Shown: positions 8,595-18,460, counted from the first letter of the stretch. The stretch: DNA of 64,000 nt from Bacteroidales bacterium UBA2295 (GCA_002345825.1 DDWD01000206.1:1-64000); one strand, 5' to 3'. Program-made: numbers and translations. Notes: a model not told the origin generated them from the sequence alone.

Positions 8595-9743
8595 ATGCAA
8601 TCCAAAGGCAACATATTACTAGTTGACGATTCACAAGCATTACTCAGCCTTATCACTAGTTTTCTGGAGGCAGAGAATTATAAGATTTTCGCGGTAGAAA
8701 CAGGCGAAAAGGCCCTGGATTTCCTTAACAGCTTCACACCCGACCTAATACTGCTCGACCGAACCCTGCCCGAAATAGATGGAATTGAGGTTTGCAAAAG
8801 GATAAAAGCGAACAAGCAAATAGCTAACATCCCAGTAATTTTTCTAACCGCCACAAGCGATGTTAAGGCAATTGTTGAGGGCTTCCGAATTGGAGCGGTC
8901 GACTATATCACCAAACCATTCCAAAAGGAAGAGCTATTGGCCAGGGTAAACTCCCATATCAGCCTTTACCAAATGGCTCAGGTTCTTAACGAGCAAACCT
9001 TTGTGCTAAAACAAAGTGAGGAGCGGCTTATGGAACTAAACGCTACTAAAGATAAGTTCTTCTCCATTATAGCCCATGACCTTAAAAATCCGCTTAATAA
9101 TATCCTGCAGCTAAGCCATCTGCTCAACGAAAGTTATAAACCCCGTAAGGATGATAGCAGTGTAGTTGAAGATTTGATAGCACACCTTACCCAAACAGCC
9201 GAAAACACCAGCAAGCTGCTTAGCAACCTGCTCGACTGGGCCCTTGTGCAAAGAGGACGAATGACTTACAACCCAACTTCGGTAAATTTAGCTGCCATTG
9301 CAAACCAGTGCATTCAACTATTCCATACCAACGCCTTAACAAAGAGCATTGCGCTAAACAACCAGATAGATAGCAATATAAAAGTTTTTGCCGATGAGAA
9401 TGTGCTGGTAACGCTAATTCGAAACTTGGTATCGAACGCCATTAAATTCACACCCAGCAATGGATCTATCTCTATATTGGCTACACCCAAGGATAATATG
9501 GTGGAGATTTCGATCCAAGATACCGGTGTAGGGATCGAACCCGAAAAATTGGCCAGCATATTCTCCATCACCAAATCAAAATCGACCTATGGCACCGATG
9601 GAGAGCATGGAACGGGGTTGGGCTTAATAATTTGCAAAGAGTTTGTGCATATGCACAATGGCAGTATCTGGGCCGAGTCTGAAATAAACAAGGGGACACG
9701 CTTTATTTTCACTATCCCCATTGATAATACTGGCGGAATGTGA
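8595..9743 (+). CDS. Receiver-histidine kinase fusion
   Basis: I chose the ATG at 8595, in frame and preceded by a purine-rich AATAAGG. The open frame extends to 8526 but would overlap the previous gene. The 382-residue product has a receiver domain (1-~120; D55 in LILLDRTLP, K in YITKPF), a short coiled coil, HisKA with H161 in FFSIIAHDLKNPLNN, and HATPase_c with DTGVGIEPE and GTGLGLIICKE. There is no PAS or membrane segment. Input therefore comes only through phosphorylation of D55, so it is a relay node rather than a sensor. Confidence 0.93.
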   Translation: MQSKGNILLVDDSQALLSLITSFLEAENYKIFAVETGEKALDFLNSFTPDLILLDRTLPEIDGIEVCKRIKANKQIANIPVIFLTATSDVKAIVEGFRIGAVDYITKPFQKEELLARVNSHISLYQMAQVLNEQTFVLKQSEERLMELNATKDKFFSIIAHDLKNPLNNILQLSHLLNESYKPRKDDSSVVEDLIAHLTQTAENTSKLLSNLLDWALVQRGRMTYNPTSVNLAAIANQCIQLFHTNALTKSIALNNQIDSNIKVFADENVLVTLIRNLVSNAIKFTPSNGSISILATPKDNMVEISIQDTGVGIEPEKLASIFSITKSKSTYGTDGEHGTGLGLIICKEFVHMHNGSIWAESEINKGTRFIFTIPIDNTGGM

Positions 9744-9787
9744 ATCGGAATCATTAACTTTACACTACAATCATAAAACACCACGCT

Positions 9788-10222
9788 ATGGACGATGTAG
9801 AGATTTTATTGGTTGAAGATAACCCTGCCGATGTTGAGCTTACGCTCCGGGCACTTAAAAAAAACAACATAGCAAACAAAGTGCAGATTGCCGAGGATGG
9901 TGAGGTAGCGCTCGACTTCCTTTTTGGGCGTGGGCAATTCAGCAGCAGGAATACCGACAACAAGCCCAAAGTGGTATTGCTTGATCTAAAACTGCCCAAG
10001 GTTGATGGGCTGGAGGTGTTAAGGAATTTAAAGTCGAACCCTAAAACCCAAACCATTCCGGTTGTTGTGCTCACAACATCAAAGCAGGAAAGCGACATTA
10101 TAGAAAGCTACAGGCTGGGCGTGAATAGTTACATTGTAAAACCTGTGGACTTTGAGAAATTTGTAGAGTCAGTAAGAGACTTAGGGCTTTACTGGCTACT
10201 AATCAACCAAACTCCTACATGA
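9788..10222 (+). CDS. Rcp1-like single-domain response regulator
   Basis: This 144-residue protein is a stand-alone receiver with D66 in VVLLDLKLP, acidic E10 D11, T in VVLTTS and K in YIVKPVD. The long insertion before the acceptor strand (FLFGRGQFSSRNTDNKP) and the C-terminal LGLYWLLINQ match Rcp1-type regulators, which are the partners of cyanobacterial phytochrome kinases. It has no output domain. Its position after two kinases, one with a phytochrome-type catalytic core, makes it a likely phosphate shuttle or sink for them. Confidence 0.93.
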   Translation: MDDVEILLVEDNPADVELTLRALKKNNIANKVQIAEDGEVALDFLFGRGQFSSRNTDNKPKVVLLDLKLPKVDGLEVLRNLKSNPKTQTIPVVVLTTSKQESDIIESYRLGVNSYIVKPVDFEKFVESVRDLGLYWLLINQTPT

Positions 10223-10267
10223 AAATGTCAAACACACTTGACCTAAACTCGAAAAACTAAGCCCTTT

Positions 10268-13200
10268 ATGTCATTTGAGAATAGAACAATAAAAATATTA
10301 TTTGCTGAGGATTTGCCCGAGGATTTTGAACTTGCCAAAGCTACCCTTAAGCGGGGCGGTATTTTGTTCGAAGGAGTTAGGGTCGACACTCAAGATGATT
10401 TTGTTAGTGAGTTGCAGCAGTTCGATCCGCAAATAATTATATCGGATTACTCCATGCCCACTTTCAATGGTATGGAGGCTTTAGAACTAGCAAAAAGTAA
10501 CACCCCCGACATCCCCTTTATTCTACTTACAGGATCAATCAACGAGGAAACTGCGGTTAAGTGCATGAAGGCAGGCGCCACCGACTACGTGCTTAAGGAA
10601 CGGATGGCCCGCCTACCTTTTGCTGTTAAGGAAGCAATAGAACAGGCACAAAACAAGCTGGAGCGGAAAATGGCTTTACGGGCCCTCAGGGAAAGCGAAG
10701 AAAAATTCCGGATGATTGCCGAAAATGCGCACGACTTCATTTTTAAAATTGAGTACAAACCAGTACTCCGTTTTGCATATGCAAGCCCATCGGCAACACG
10801 CATTACAGGCTATACTCCCGAGGAATTTTACAAAACGCCAAGACTTAGCGTTGATATCATTCACCCCGACGACCGGGAAAAATTCAGAAATCTGCGTAAG
10901 CTAAAAAAAGAGGGCAAATCGTTGCTCACCTACCGAATCATTAAAAAGAGTGGCGACGAGGCTTACCTAGAGCAAATCAATGTATTTACCTACGATAAGA
11001 AAAAAAGAACCGTTGCGCTTGATGCAGTTGCCCGCGATATTACCGATAGAGTAAAAGCGCAGGAAGCATTGGCCCAAAGCGAAGCTCAATACCGGGTACT
11101 ATTCGAAAGTAATCCCAACCCCATGTGGGTTTACGACACGGATAGTTTAAAATTCCTTGCGGTTAACAATATCGCCATTGAGAATTACGGGTACAGCATG
11201 GAGGAATTTCTCTCGATGACTATCGGCCAAATCCGACCCACCGAACAGCTGCCTAGGCTAAAGAACAATATCGATAATGTTGAGGACGAAATTCAGCACT
11301 CCGGACCCTGGGTGCACCAGTATAAAAATGGGAAAAGGATATTTGCCGAGATAACATCACATAGTATTGATTACAATGGAAGACCAGCCCGACTTGTGGT
11401 AGCCTACAACGTTACCGACCGAGTTGAAGCTACCCAAAAGCTATATGAGCAGAAACAGATTGCACAAGCTACCCTCGATTCCATAAATGCCAACATCTGT
11501 CTGCTCGATGGTCAGGGAACCATCGTATCGGTAAACAAGCACTGGATAGACTTTGCCTTAGAAAGCAAAGCAAGCCTAGATGAAGTTGGGGTTGGCAATA
11601 ACTACTTTACCGTTTGCCAAAGGGCAACCAGTGCCGATGCCGAAGATGCCAACAATATGATAAAAGGCATGCAAATGGTACTTAGCGGGCAAACAAGTCT
11701 ATTTGAGATGGAGTACAAGATGACTCTTCCCGAAGCGAACAAATGGTTTCAGGTTAGGGTTGTACCCTACATGGGGCATGATAGGTTAGGCCAAGGCCTG
11801 GTAATTTCGCATATCGACATTACCCCCAAAAAGATTGCAGAGATTGAACTGCAGGAAAGCGAGCTGCGATACCGCATATTTATGAACTCCACGCAGGATA
11901 TGGCATTCCTTAAGGACGAGGAGTTTAAGTACATTATGGTTAACCGTTCTGGATTAGGTTTCTTTGAGCGAAAAGAATTTGAAGTGCTGGGACATACCGA
12001 TTTCGATCTGCTTCCCCACAGCGTAGCTAATAGTTCTAGCCTATCGGATAAAAAAGCCATTGAAAAGGGAATGGTGGTGATTAACACCGAACTTTATAAC
12101 GACAAAATTTACGAAACACGAAAATTCCCAGTAAAACTGAGTAACGGAAAAATTGGAATAGGTGGTTTTATTCGCGATGTAACCGATTGGCACAACGCTC
12201 AAAAAGCAATTAAAGATTCGGAGAAGAAATACAAGTCGCTAGTTGAAAACTCGCTAGTGGGGGTTTACACAACCAGTATTACAGGCGAGTTCCTCTTTGC
12301 AAACCAAGCAATGGCCACAATTCTGGAGTTTAACTCCATTCCTGAACTTATGCAGACCAACATTAAAGTGTTGTACAAAAATCCGCAGGAAAGAGAAGAA
12401 CTTATTCATATTTTAAAAACGCAAGATAGATTTAAGGATTTTGAACTTGAATTCATTACCCCTAAGGGAAATATCAAGTATGTTATGCTTAGCGCATCAA
12501 TTGCAGGTAAAACCATGTCGGGTATGCTAATGGACATAACCAGTCGTAAAATGGCTGAGCTGGTGGTGATAGAAAACAACAAAAAAATTGAGGCTCAGAA
12601 TGAGGAGTTGGAAGCAGCCAAGCTAAAAGCCGAGGAGAATGATAGGCTTAAAACCGCATTCCTACAAAACCTCTCCCATGAAATACGTACTCCAATGAAT
12701 GGTATTATGGGATTCACCGAGCTGCTCAAAGATGGTTCCGAAAGCAAAGAAACCAAAGACTTTTACCTCGATATGATTGAGCAGTCGGGCGAGCGCATGA
12801 TGAACATCATAAACGACCTGATAGAAATATCGAAGATTGAAACGGGGCAAACCTCAGTATACATTTCACAATTTAACATTGACACGGTACTGCTAGAACT
12901 CCAGATGTTCTACAAAAAAATTGCAGAGGAAATGGGAGTTGAGCTTAGGCTAGGAAAAATTGACACGGTAAAAGATGTTTCCTTAACTTCGGATCGTGGA
13001 AAGATTTACCAGATAATTTCGAATTTAATTAATAACGCGCTGAAATTTACCGCCAAGGGTTTTGTGGAATTTGGCTACAGCTTGCCTAGTGAGTCCGAGG
13101 TAGAATTTTACGTAAAGGATACGGGCATAGGCATAAGCCCTGAACATCAAGAGCTAATCTTTGAGCGATTCAGGCAAATTGACACATCAATTTCGCGGGG

Positions 13201-13327
13201 GTACGAGGGGTCGGGCCTAGGGCTTTCAATATCCAAAGCATTTGTGGAAAAGCTTGATGGTAAAATTTGGGTCACAAGCGAACCCGATAAGGGATCGACC
13301 TTTAGGTTTAATATACCAATAAAATAA
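10268..13327 (+). CDS. REC-5xPAS histidine kinase
   Basis: This 1,019-residue soluble protein starts with a receiver (D60 in IIISDYSMP, ~1-125). Five PAS/PAC units follow at about 145-262, 270-385, 395-515, 525-640 and 648-760; their exits include ARDITDRVKAQ, AYNVTDRVEAT and MDITSRKMAE. A short coiled coil leads to HisKA with H804 in NLSHEIRTPMNG and HATPase_c with DTGIGISPE and GSGLGLSISK. There is no C-terminal receiver or Hpt. The 45-base gap from the Rcp1-like gene and the 29-base gap to the next receiver place it in the same transcription unit. The PAS ligands are unknown. Confidence 0.93.
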   Translation: MSFENRTIKILFAEDLPEDFELAKATLKRGGILFEGVRVDTQDDFVSELQQFDPQIIISDYSMPTFNGMEALELAKSNTPDIPFILLTGSINEETAVKCMKAGATDYVLKERMARLPFAVKEAIEQAQNKLERKMALRALRESEEKFRMIAENAHDFIFKIEYKPVLRFAYASPSATRITGYTPEEFYKTPRLSVDIIHPDDREKFRNLRKLKKEGKSLLTYRIIKKSGDEAYLEQINVFTYDKKKRTVALDAVARDITDRVKAQEALAQSEAQYRVLFESNPNPMWVYDTDSLKFLAVNNIAIENYGYSMEEFLSMTIGQIRPTEQLPRLKNNIDNVEDEIQHSGPWVHQYKNGKRIFAEITSHSIDYNGRPARLVVAYNVTDRVEATQKLYEQKQIAQATLDSINANICLLDGQGTIVSVNKHWIDFALESKASLDEVGVGNNYFTVCQRATSADAEDANNMIKGMQMVLSGQTSLFEMEYKMTLPEANKWFQVRVVPYMGHDRLGQGLVISHIDITPKKIAEIELQESELRYRIFMNSTQDMAFLKDEEFKYIMVNRSGLGFFERKEFEVLGHTDFDLLPHSVANSSSLSDKKAIEKGMVVINTELYNDKIYETRKFPVKLSNGKIGIGGFIRDVTDWHNAQKAIKDSEKKYKSLVENSLVGVYTTSITGEFLFANQAMATILEFNSIPELMQTNIKVLYKNPQEREELIHILKTQDRFKDFELEFITPKGNIKYVMLSASIAGKTMSGMLMDITSRKMAELVVIENNKKIEAQNEELEAAKLKAEENDRLKTAFLQNLSHEIRTPMNGIMGFTELLKDGSESKETKDFYLDMIEQSGERMMNIINDLIEISKIETGQTSVYISQFNIDTVLLELQMFYKKIAEEMGVELRLGKIDTVKDVSLTSDRGKIYQIISNLINNALKFTAKGFVEFGYSLPSESEVEFYVKDTGIGISPEHQELIFERFRQIDTSISRGYEGSGLGLSISKAFVEKLDGKIWVTSEPDKGSTFRFNIPIK

Positions 13328-13356
13328 ACTATATTTACTAGATAACCAATTATGAT

Positions 13357-13746
13357 ATGGAAGAAACAGCAGGAAAAACAAAATCACCGCTAAAGGCACT
13401 GGTGGCAGAAGACGATGTAGTGAGCCGGATGCTGCTGAGTGAGATTCTGAAAAAAATTAACATAACAGTTGACTTTGCACGCAACGGCAAAGAGGCTGTT
13501 GAAAAAATAAGGCAAGACAATGGTAGCATTGATTTTATCCTAATGGATCTTAAAATGCCCATTATGAATGGATACGAAGCTACAAGAGCTATTAGGGAGT
13601 TGGGTTTTACTAAACCAATCATTGCACAAACTGCCTATGCAAGTCAGGACGATAAAGAAAAAGTACTTGCAGGAGGGTTTGACGCATACCTCTCGAAACC
13701 AGTAAAAAAGGACACTTTGCTTAGCCTGCTAGATGAGTTGGGGTAA
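13357..13746 (+). CDS. Single-domain response regulator
   Basis: This is a 129-residue CheY-like receiver with acidic E18 D19 D20, acceptor D64 in FILMDLKMPIMNG, T in IAQTAYAS and K in YLSKPVKK. It belongs to the type that usually sits at the C-terminus of hybrid kinases. Here it is a separate gene 29 bases after a kinase that lacks such a domain, so it probably represents a split hybrid kinase. It has no output domain, and phosphate may pass on to an Hpt protein elsewhere. Confidence 0.93.
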   Translation: MEETAGKTKSPLKALVAEDDVVSRMLLSEILKKINITVDFARNGKEAVEKIRQDNGSIDFILMDLKMPIMNGYEATRAIRELGFTKPIIAQTAYASQDDKEKVLAGGFDAYLSKPVKKDTLLSLLDELG

Positions 13747-13816
13747 CTTTTCTTATAAACTACTCCCAACTTTTGGTTAAAAACACGCTAAGAATATTGC
13801 TAACAACATAGCATAA

Positions 13817-14497
13817 ATGAGAGATTCATCAAAATACAAAAACAAAAACCTGTCGGACAAGTTTTTAAAGGGGCTTAACTTTGAACTACGTACCTTGCTC
13901 AACGGGTTTGTTGGTCCTCTTCAACTGCTTAAGTTAAATGTTGATGATCCGGGTCTGGTTGAGGTATTCCAAATGCTCGACTCAACCCTTTCGCGCCTCG
14001 AAAGGCTGGCCATAAGAACATCCATAGTGCAAACCCCCGATAGCATTGCGCTCCAAAAGCAGCAAGGAAAATCCATCAACCTTGTCGATTTAGTTAAGTA
14101 TTGCATCCTCGATTTGCAAACCATTTCTGAATTGGAGAATATTACCTTCAGCATAAACAACGACAATATCCCCGCAAACATAACTGGCAACTACGATCTG
14201 CTGCTGCAGGCATTCGAAGTGCTTTTTGAACTAGCCATCTCACTCTCCGAATCCGATACAACCATCGGAGTTGATTTTGAATTAAAAAATCAACGAGCCA
14301 TATGCAGGGTTACATCGCCCACGGCAAGTTTTCCGGCTGAACTAAACCTAGATGTGCGTAGCAGTAATGAAATCAATAGCCCCCAGTGCCAGTGGGACAT
14401 TCTTATGGCAAAAGCCATAATCGAAGGACACGAGGGAAAATTAGCCACACCATCCACCGAGGGCGACTCCTTCACCATCGAATTTTCAGGGTTATAG
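13817..14497 (+). CDS. Histidine-kinase-like protein lacking the phospho-accepting His
   Basis: This 226-residue protein keeps the outline of HisKA plus a reduced HATPase fold, but the H-box reads KGLNFELRTLLNG where functional kinases have SHELRTPLNG: F22 replaces the histidine and L27 the proline. The second half (~105-226) follows a Bergerat-like order (LLLQAFEVLFELAISL for the N box; WDILMAKAIIEGHEG for the G2 region) but lacks recognisable DxGxG and GxGLG glycine boxes. It should neither bind ATP well nor be phosphorylated, so it may be a pseudokinase, docking protein or phosphotransfer-like dimer. Its stop codon lies 2 bases before the ABC transporter start, which suggests coupled translation and a regulatory link to that transporter. 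Confidence 0.8.
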   Translation: MRDSSKYKNKNLSDKFLKGLNFELRTLLNGFVGPLQLLKLNVDDPGLVEVFQMLDSTLSRLERLAIRTSIVQTPDSIALQKQQGKSINLVDLVKYCILDLQTISELENITFSINNDNIPANITGNYDLLLQAFEVLFELAISLSESDTTIGVDFELKNQRAICRVTSPTASFPAELNLDVRSSNEINSPQCQWDILMAKAIIEGHEGKLATPSTEGDSFTIEFSGL

Positions 14498-14499
14498 CT

Positions 14500-17400
14500 A
14501 TGAACGAATCGATGTTAAACTCTTTCATCCAACTTATTGCAGCTCTGGCTACAGTAAGAAAAGATGAGAATTTTAGAATCACTCGAAAATACCTTGAAAC
14601 TTACCTCTTGAATTACATAGCAAAACGAACAGCAAACCACAAGCTTACCGAGTTCGATAGAAAGCGCAATGAATACAAAGAACAAAAGGCTAACCAAGAA
14701 ACACTGCTTGCCATATGCGAAGAGATTAACAAAGAATTTAACACCACGCAACGATTTCAGCTTATTATAAATCTTTTTAATTTTTTCACCCTAACCTCAA
14801 TAGACTTCTTGTCGTCGCAAATTTCTGACAGCAACTTTGCACCAGCAAGCAACGTTGAGCAAATTGCCATTTGGTTAAAAATTGAACGAGACGACTACCT
14901 AAGTTTTAAGCATTTTATTTCGGGTCAGCTACATAGCATACCCAACAGGCAGAGCATTCTAATAATAGCCGACAAAAATCCAAAAATTAGCAAAACAAAT
15001 TTTCTGAAACGCGAAGGTATTAAAGGCTTTATAACGTTCCTTAGAATTCCATCGGCAAATCTTTTAATTTTTAGTTACAAAGGCACATCGGTTCTCGAAA
15101 TTAATGAAAAACCCATTTTCACCAAACAAACATACATACTCCACAGTGGCACTATAATTAAAGGCAGAAACATAAGCCCCATTTACTACGGTGAAGTGCT
15201 AAAGTCATTGCTTCAGACCAACTCTACAAACCGTGTTTCACTCCAAGCCAATAATATTTCCTACACATATCCAAACTCAAATCAGGGAATAAAGAATCTT
15301 AGCTTTTGGGCCGACAGTGGTGAATTGACTGGCATAATGGGAGGCAGCGGGGTAGGCAAATCGACCCTAATTAAGCTACTTTGCGGAAACCTAAAACCCA
15401 ATGCCGGCAAGGTTCTCATAAACGGACAAGACCTTTATAAGGACAACGGGTTATTCCAAAACCTAATTGGCGTAATGCACCAAGAGGAATGTTTGTTCGA
15501 AGAATTAACGGTTTTCGAGAATCTATACCACGGTGCTCGAGTTGCAATTGGTAATGCTTCGGATCATGAAATTACTGCGCTGACAAACAAATATCTACAA
15601 GAGCTCGATTTGATTGACTGCAAGAACAATAGAGTTGGCCCCCCCGAGAATCGAAAGCTTAGCGGCGGACAACGCAAACGCTTGGCCATTGCTATGGAGA
15701 TTATACGCGATCCCAAGATTCTTTTTGTTGATGAACCCACTTCGGGGTTATCTTCTGCCGACTCGCTTCTGGTAATGCGAATACTAAAAAACATTTCCCT
15801 ATCGGGTAAGATGGTGGTGGTTAACATACACCAACCATCATCAGAGATATACAAACTTTTCGACTCCATCCAAATTATCGACAAAGGCGGATATCCCGTT
15901 TTTTACGGAAATCCTGTTGAGGCTATTTTGCATTTTAAAAAGGTTTCGAACAGAGTTGATAAAGATAAAAGTGGATGCGATTGCTGTGGAAACATTAAGC
16001 CCGAAGTTATTTTCGATCTGCTCGAAGAACATTTTGTTGACGAGGTTGGACACCAAGTAAATAAACGAAAAATTGAACCTCAACAGTGGCATCAGTTGTA
16101 TGTGCAAACCATAGAAAAGCAAGAAATCCCAAACGTTGCCTCCAAAGAACTCCCAAAAGCAAAATACACTTCACCAGGTAGGGTGAAACAGCTTGGAGCC
16201 TTCTTCAAGAGAAATTTTATAACCAAAGTTCGCAATCTTGAGTTCCTTTTCTTTGCATTACTGCTCCCGCCCAGCCTTTCAGTAGTTATTTCTCTATTTT
16301 TACGGTACTCCATCCCAGCCAACTTGAATAGCACCAACGAAACCTACACCCTTTTTGCAAACCCTAATATTCCCTCGTTTTTTTTGATGTCAATTCTTGC
16401 ATCACTTTTCTTCGGTCTGATTATTAGCTGCGAGGATATTATAAGGGATAAGCGCGTTATAAGGCGCGAAACCAGCATTGGGTTAAGCCTAGCTAGTTTT
16501 TATAATGCCAAGCTACTTTTCATGGTTATTCTTAGCGCAATACAAACCATTGCTTTTATTATCCCCGGCATTTTAATACTAGAGATGCATGGAATTACCC
16601 TCGCACTTTGGTTACTGCTATTTATTCTTTCCCTTTCGGGTAATCTAATGGGACTAATCCTCTCGTCCGCCCTAAAATCGGTGGTCTCAATCTACATCTT
16701 GGTACCCTTTCTTCTTATTCCTCAAATTCTTTTCAGTGGCGTTGTAGTGTCGTTTGATAATCTCAACTCTAAGGTGTCATCCTCGGAGCATGTTCCTATT
16801 ATTGGTGAAACCATGATGTCGCGATGGGCAATGGAAGCCTCTATTGTTCACTTTTACAAGAACAATCGCTATCAGCAGCCCTTCTTCAACATCGATTTTC
16901 GCGAAAGCGAGTTACGTTTCAGGCTACTAAATCTATTACCGGAGCTGAACCACTTTGCAATTGAGCTGAAAGAAAATCAACAACACATTACAACTGATGA
17001 TATTGAAACCATTGCCAATGGGTTGCAATTGCTCCAGCATGAACAGCCCCTGCCAAACCCCGAATACATATACAACCCTTGGACTGAGATGTCTATCGTT
17101 CAGTTATCGAATTACCTTGCCGAAGCACGCAAAACCATATCGCAGCTTTACACCAATATCCGACACCAGCGCGACAATCTAACCCAGAGCATTTATGCTA
17201 ATACCGAGAATGGAAGGGCGCTGATGAATAGCCAAAGAGACACGTATTTCAATAGAGCAATAGATGATTTGGTAAAAAATAAACACTACCCTGCTGCCCT
17301 TATACGCATTGGTAATAAATTCATTCAAAAGTCGGATCCAATTTACCAGATCTACCCGTCGGCCATTGGCCGATCGCATTTTTTGGCTGCATACAAAAAG

Positions 17401-17520
17401 GTAGGGGATAATTACATAGAAACTTATTGGTTCAACATAATTGTGATGATACTTATGACCGTTGGACTTTACGGGGTTTACATCCTAAATATTTTCCCAA
17501 GGTTATTAAAAAACAAGTAA
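14500..17520 (+). CDS. ABCG-type ABC transporter with N-terminal extension
   Basis: I chose the ATG at 14500, directly after the previous stop; the frame is open further upstream only as overlap. The product has 1,006 residues. Residues 1-~130 are helical and recall TerB-like domains. Residues ~150-245 are beta-rich and could be FHA-like. The ABC ATPase follows, with Walker A GGSGVGKS (281-288), signature LSGGQ (387-391) and Walker B D411 E412. A CDCC cluster (C493, C495, C496) lies in the linker. The ABC2 membrane domain begins near 585 and has a long extracytoplasmic insert (~775-960) before the last helix. ATPase-before-membrane order is ABCG/White-like. The substrate is unknown. It may form a homodimeric exporter gated by the upstream signalling genes. 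Confidence 0.85.
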   Translation: MNESMLNSFIQLIAALATVRKDENFRITRKYLETYLLNYIAKRTANHKLTEFDRKRNEYKEQKANQETLLAICEEINKEFNTTQRFQLIINLFNFFTLTSIDFLSSQISDSNFAPASNVEQIAIWLKIERDDYLSFKHFISGQLHSIPNRQSILIIADKNPKISKTNFLKREGIKGFITFLRIPSANLLIFSYKGTSVLEINEKPIFTKQTYILHSGTIIKGRNISPIYYGEVLKSLLQTNSTNRVSLQANNISYTYPNSNQGIKNLSFWADSGELTGIMGGSGVGKSTLIKLLCGNLKPNAGKVLINGQDLYKDNGLFQNLIGVMHQEECLFEELTVFENLYHGARVAIGNASDHEITALTNKYLQELDLIDCKNNRVGPPENRKLSGGQRKRLAIAMEIIRDPKILFVDEPTSGLSSADSLLVMRILKNISLSGKMVVVNIHQPSSEIYKLFDSIQIIDKGGYPVFYGNPVEAILHFKKVSNRVDKDKSGCDCCGNIKPEVIFDLLEEHFVDEVGHQVNKRKIEPQQWHQLYVQTIEKQEIPNVASKELPKAKYTSPGRVKQLGAFFKRNFITKVRNLEFLFFALLLPPSLSVVISLFLRYSIPANLNSTNETYTLFANPNIPSFFLMSILASLFFGLIISCEDIIRDKRVIRRETSIGLSLASFYNAKLLFMVILSAIQTIAFIIPGILILEMHGITLALWLLLFILSLSGNLMGLILSSALKSVVSIYILVPFLLIPQILFSGVVVSFDNLNSKVSSSEHVPIIGETMMSRWAMEASIVHFYKNNRYQQPFFNIDFRESELRFRLLNLLPELNHFAIELKENQQHITTDDIETIANGLQLLQHEQPLPNPEYIYNPWTEMSIVQLSNYLAEARKTISQLYTNIRHQRDNLTQSIYANTENGRALMNSQRDTYFNRAIDDLVKNKHYPAALIRIGNKFIQKSDPIYQIYPSAIGRSHFLAAYKKVGDNYIETYWFNIIVMILMTVGLYGVYILNIFPRLLKNK

Positions 17521-17530
17521 CCATTGCAGC

Positions 17531-17564
17531 TTGCAAACGTTTAATTATTTAATGTTTATCTTTG
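17531..17564 (+). promoter_or_regulatory. Predicted promoter for the 17588 gene
   Basis: TTG at 17531-17533 and TATCTTTG at 17557-17564 are separated by 23 bases, at the upper edge of the Bacteroidota TTG/TAnnTTTG spacing. The start codon of the lipoprotein gene follows 23 bases later. It lies just after the ABC transporter stop, so the exported pair at 17588-18959 is probably a separate unit. Confidence 0.65.
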
Positions 17565-17587
17565 TTAGATAAAAACACAACATCAAC

Positions 17588-18460
17588 ATGAAAAGAATAC
17601 TACTTGTAATCATTCCACTTCACATCCTTTTCGTTGGATGTACATCGCCAAGAGGTGATGCCGACAAAACAGATCAACCCCAGGAGGATACGCTGCAGTA
17701 TGTTCAGGAACTGGAGTACCTACTCCCCTCGCCTGCCGAATTCTTCTCAGTTGTTCAGGAGGTTGGGCTTGAATACGATCAGCAAATCATTCGCCCCATC
17801 GAAAGCATTACCAATTTTCAACTATACCGTAACCAGGCATTGAATTTTGGCCTATACCTTTCAGATTTCTCATACCTGCTTCTATTCGACAAGCAAAGCG
17901 AGGCCATAAAGTACTTGTATCAAATACAGGAAATGGCCATGCTGCTTGAAATTGAGAATTACTTCGATGATGAGTTTTTCAACAAATTGTTATCAAAACT
18001 AAATGAGCCCGATTCGGTAAGGGCCATAGCCATTGAACAATCGGCAGCTTTTTTCAACCGGATGGATATGGTGGGAAATCAGGATCTTGCACTCCTTATC
18101 ACCTCTGGATCAATAATTGAAACCATGTACATAGCTCTTAACGTGGTGAATGAAAAGAAGATTACCGATAAAACAATCACCACAATTGTTGATCTTGCTT
18201 ACATATTCGATTCCTTCTACCTAAACTTCACCATCACTCAACCCAAAGGCGACGAGATTACACCTTTGGCTGAAGACCTAAATGAACTACGAAAAATATT
18301 TAACTCAATGGCTATCAGTCAGGTTTCAAAAGCAATTCGCAAGGATGGGAACCTGGTACTCACCAGCGAGATAACCCATGAGGTTAACGAGTATAACGTA
18401 AAAAAGATGAAGCTAATGGTCAACACCATTCGCAAAAAGATTGTGACTCAAGTTTACTAA
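17588..18460 (+). CDS. Lipoprotein of unknown function
   Basis: I do not recognise a specific family. The 290-residue protein has a lipoprotein signal peptide (MKRILLVIIPLHILFVGC) with lipobox cysteine at residue 18, then an acidic linker. The mature part is predicted all-helical (for example QNMA-type amphipathic runs around YLYQIQEMAMLLEIENYF) and contains no recognisable catalytic motif. It has its own predicted promoter and is followed 22 bases later by a second exported protein, so the two probably form an operon. It would sit in the periplasm or at the outer membrane. Confidence 0.7.
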   Translation: MKRILLVIIPLHILFVGCTSPRGDADKTDQPQEDTLQYVQELEYLLPSPAEFFSVVQEVGLEYDQQIIRPIESITNFQLYRNQALNFGLYLSDFSYLLLFDKQSEAIKYLYQIQEMAMLLEIENYFDDEFFNKLLSKLNEPDSVRAIAIEQSAAFFNRMDMVGNQDLALLITSGSIIETMYIALNVVNEKKITDKTITTIVDLAYIFDSFYLNFTITQPKGDEITPLAEDLNELRKIFNSMAISQVSKAIRKDGNLVLTSEITHEVNEYNVKKMKLMVNTIRKKIVTQVY

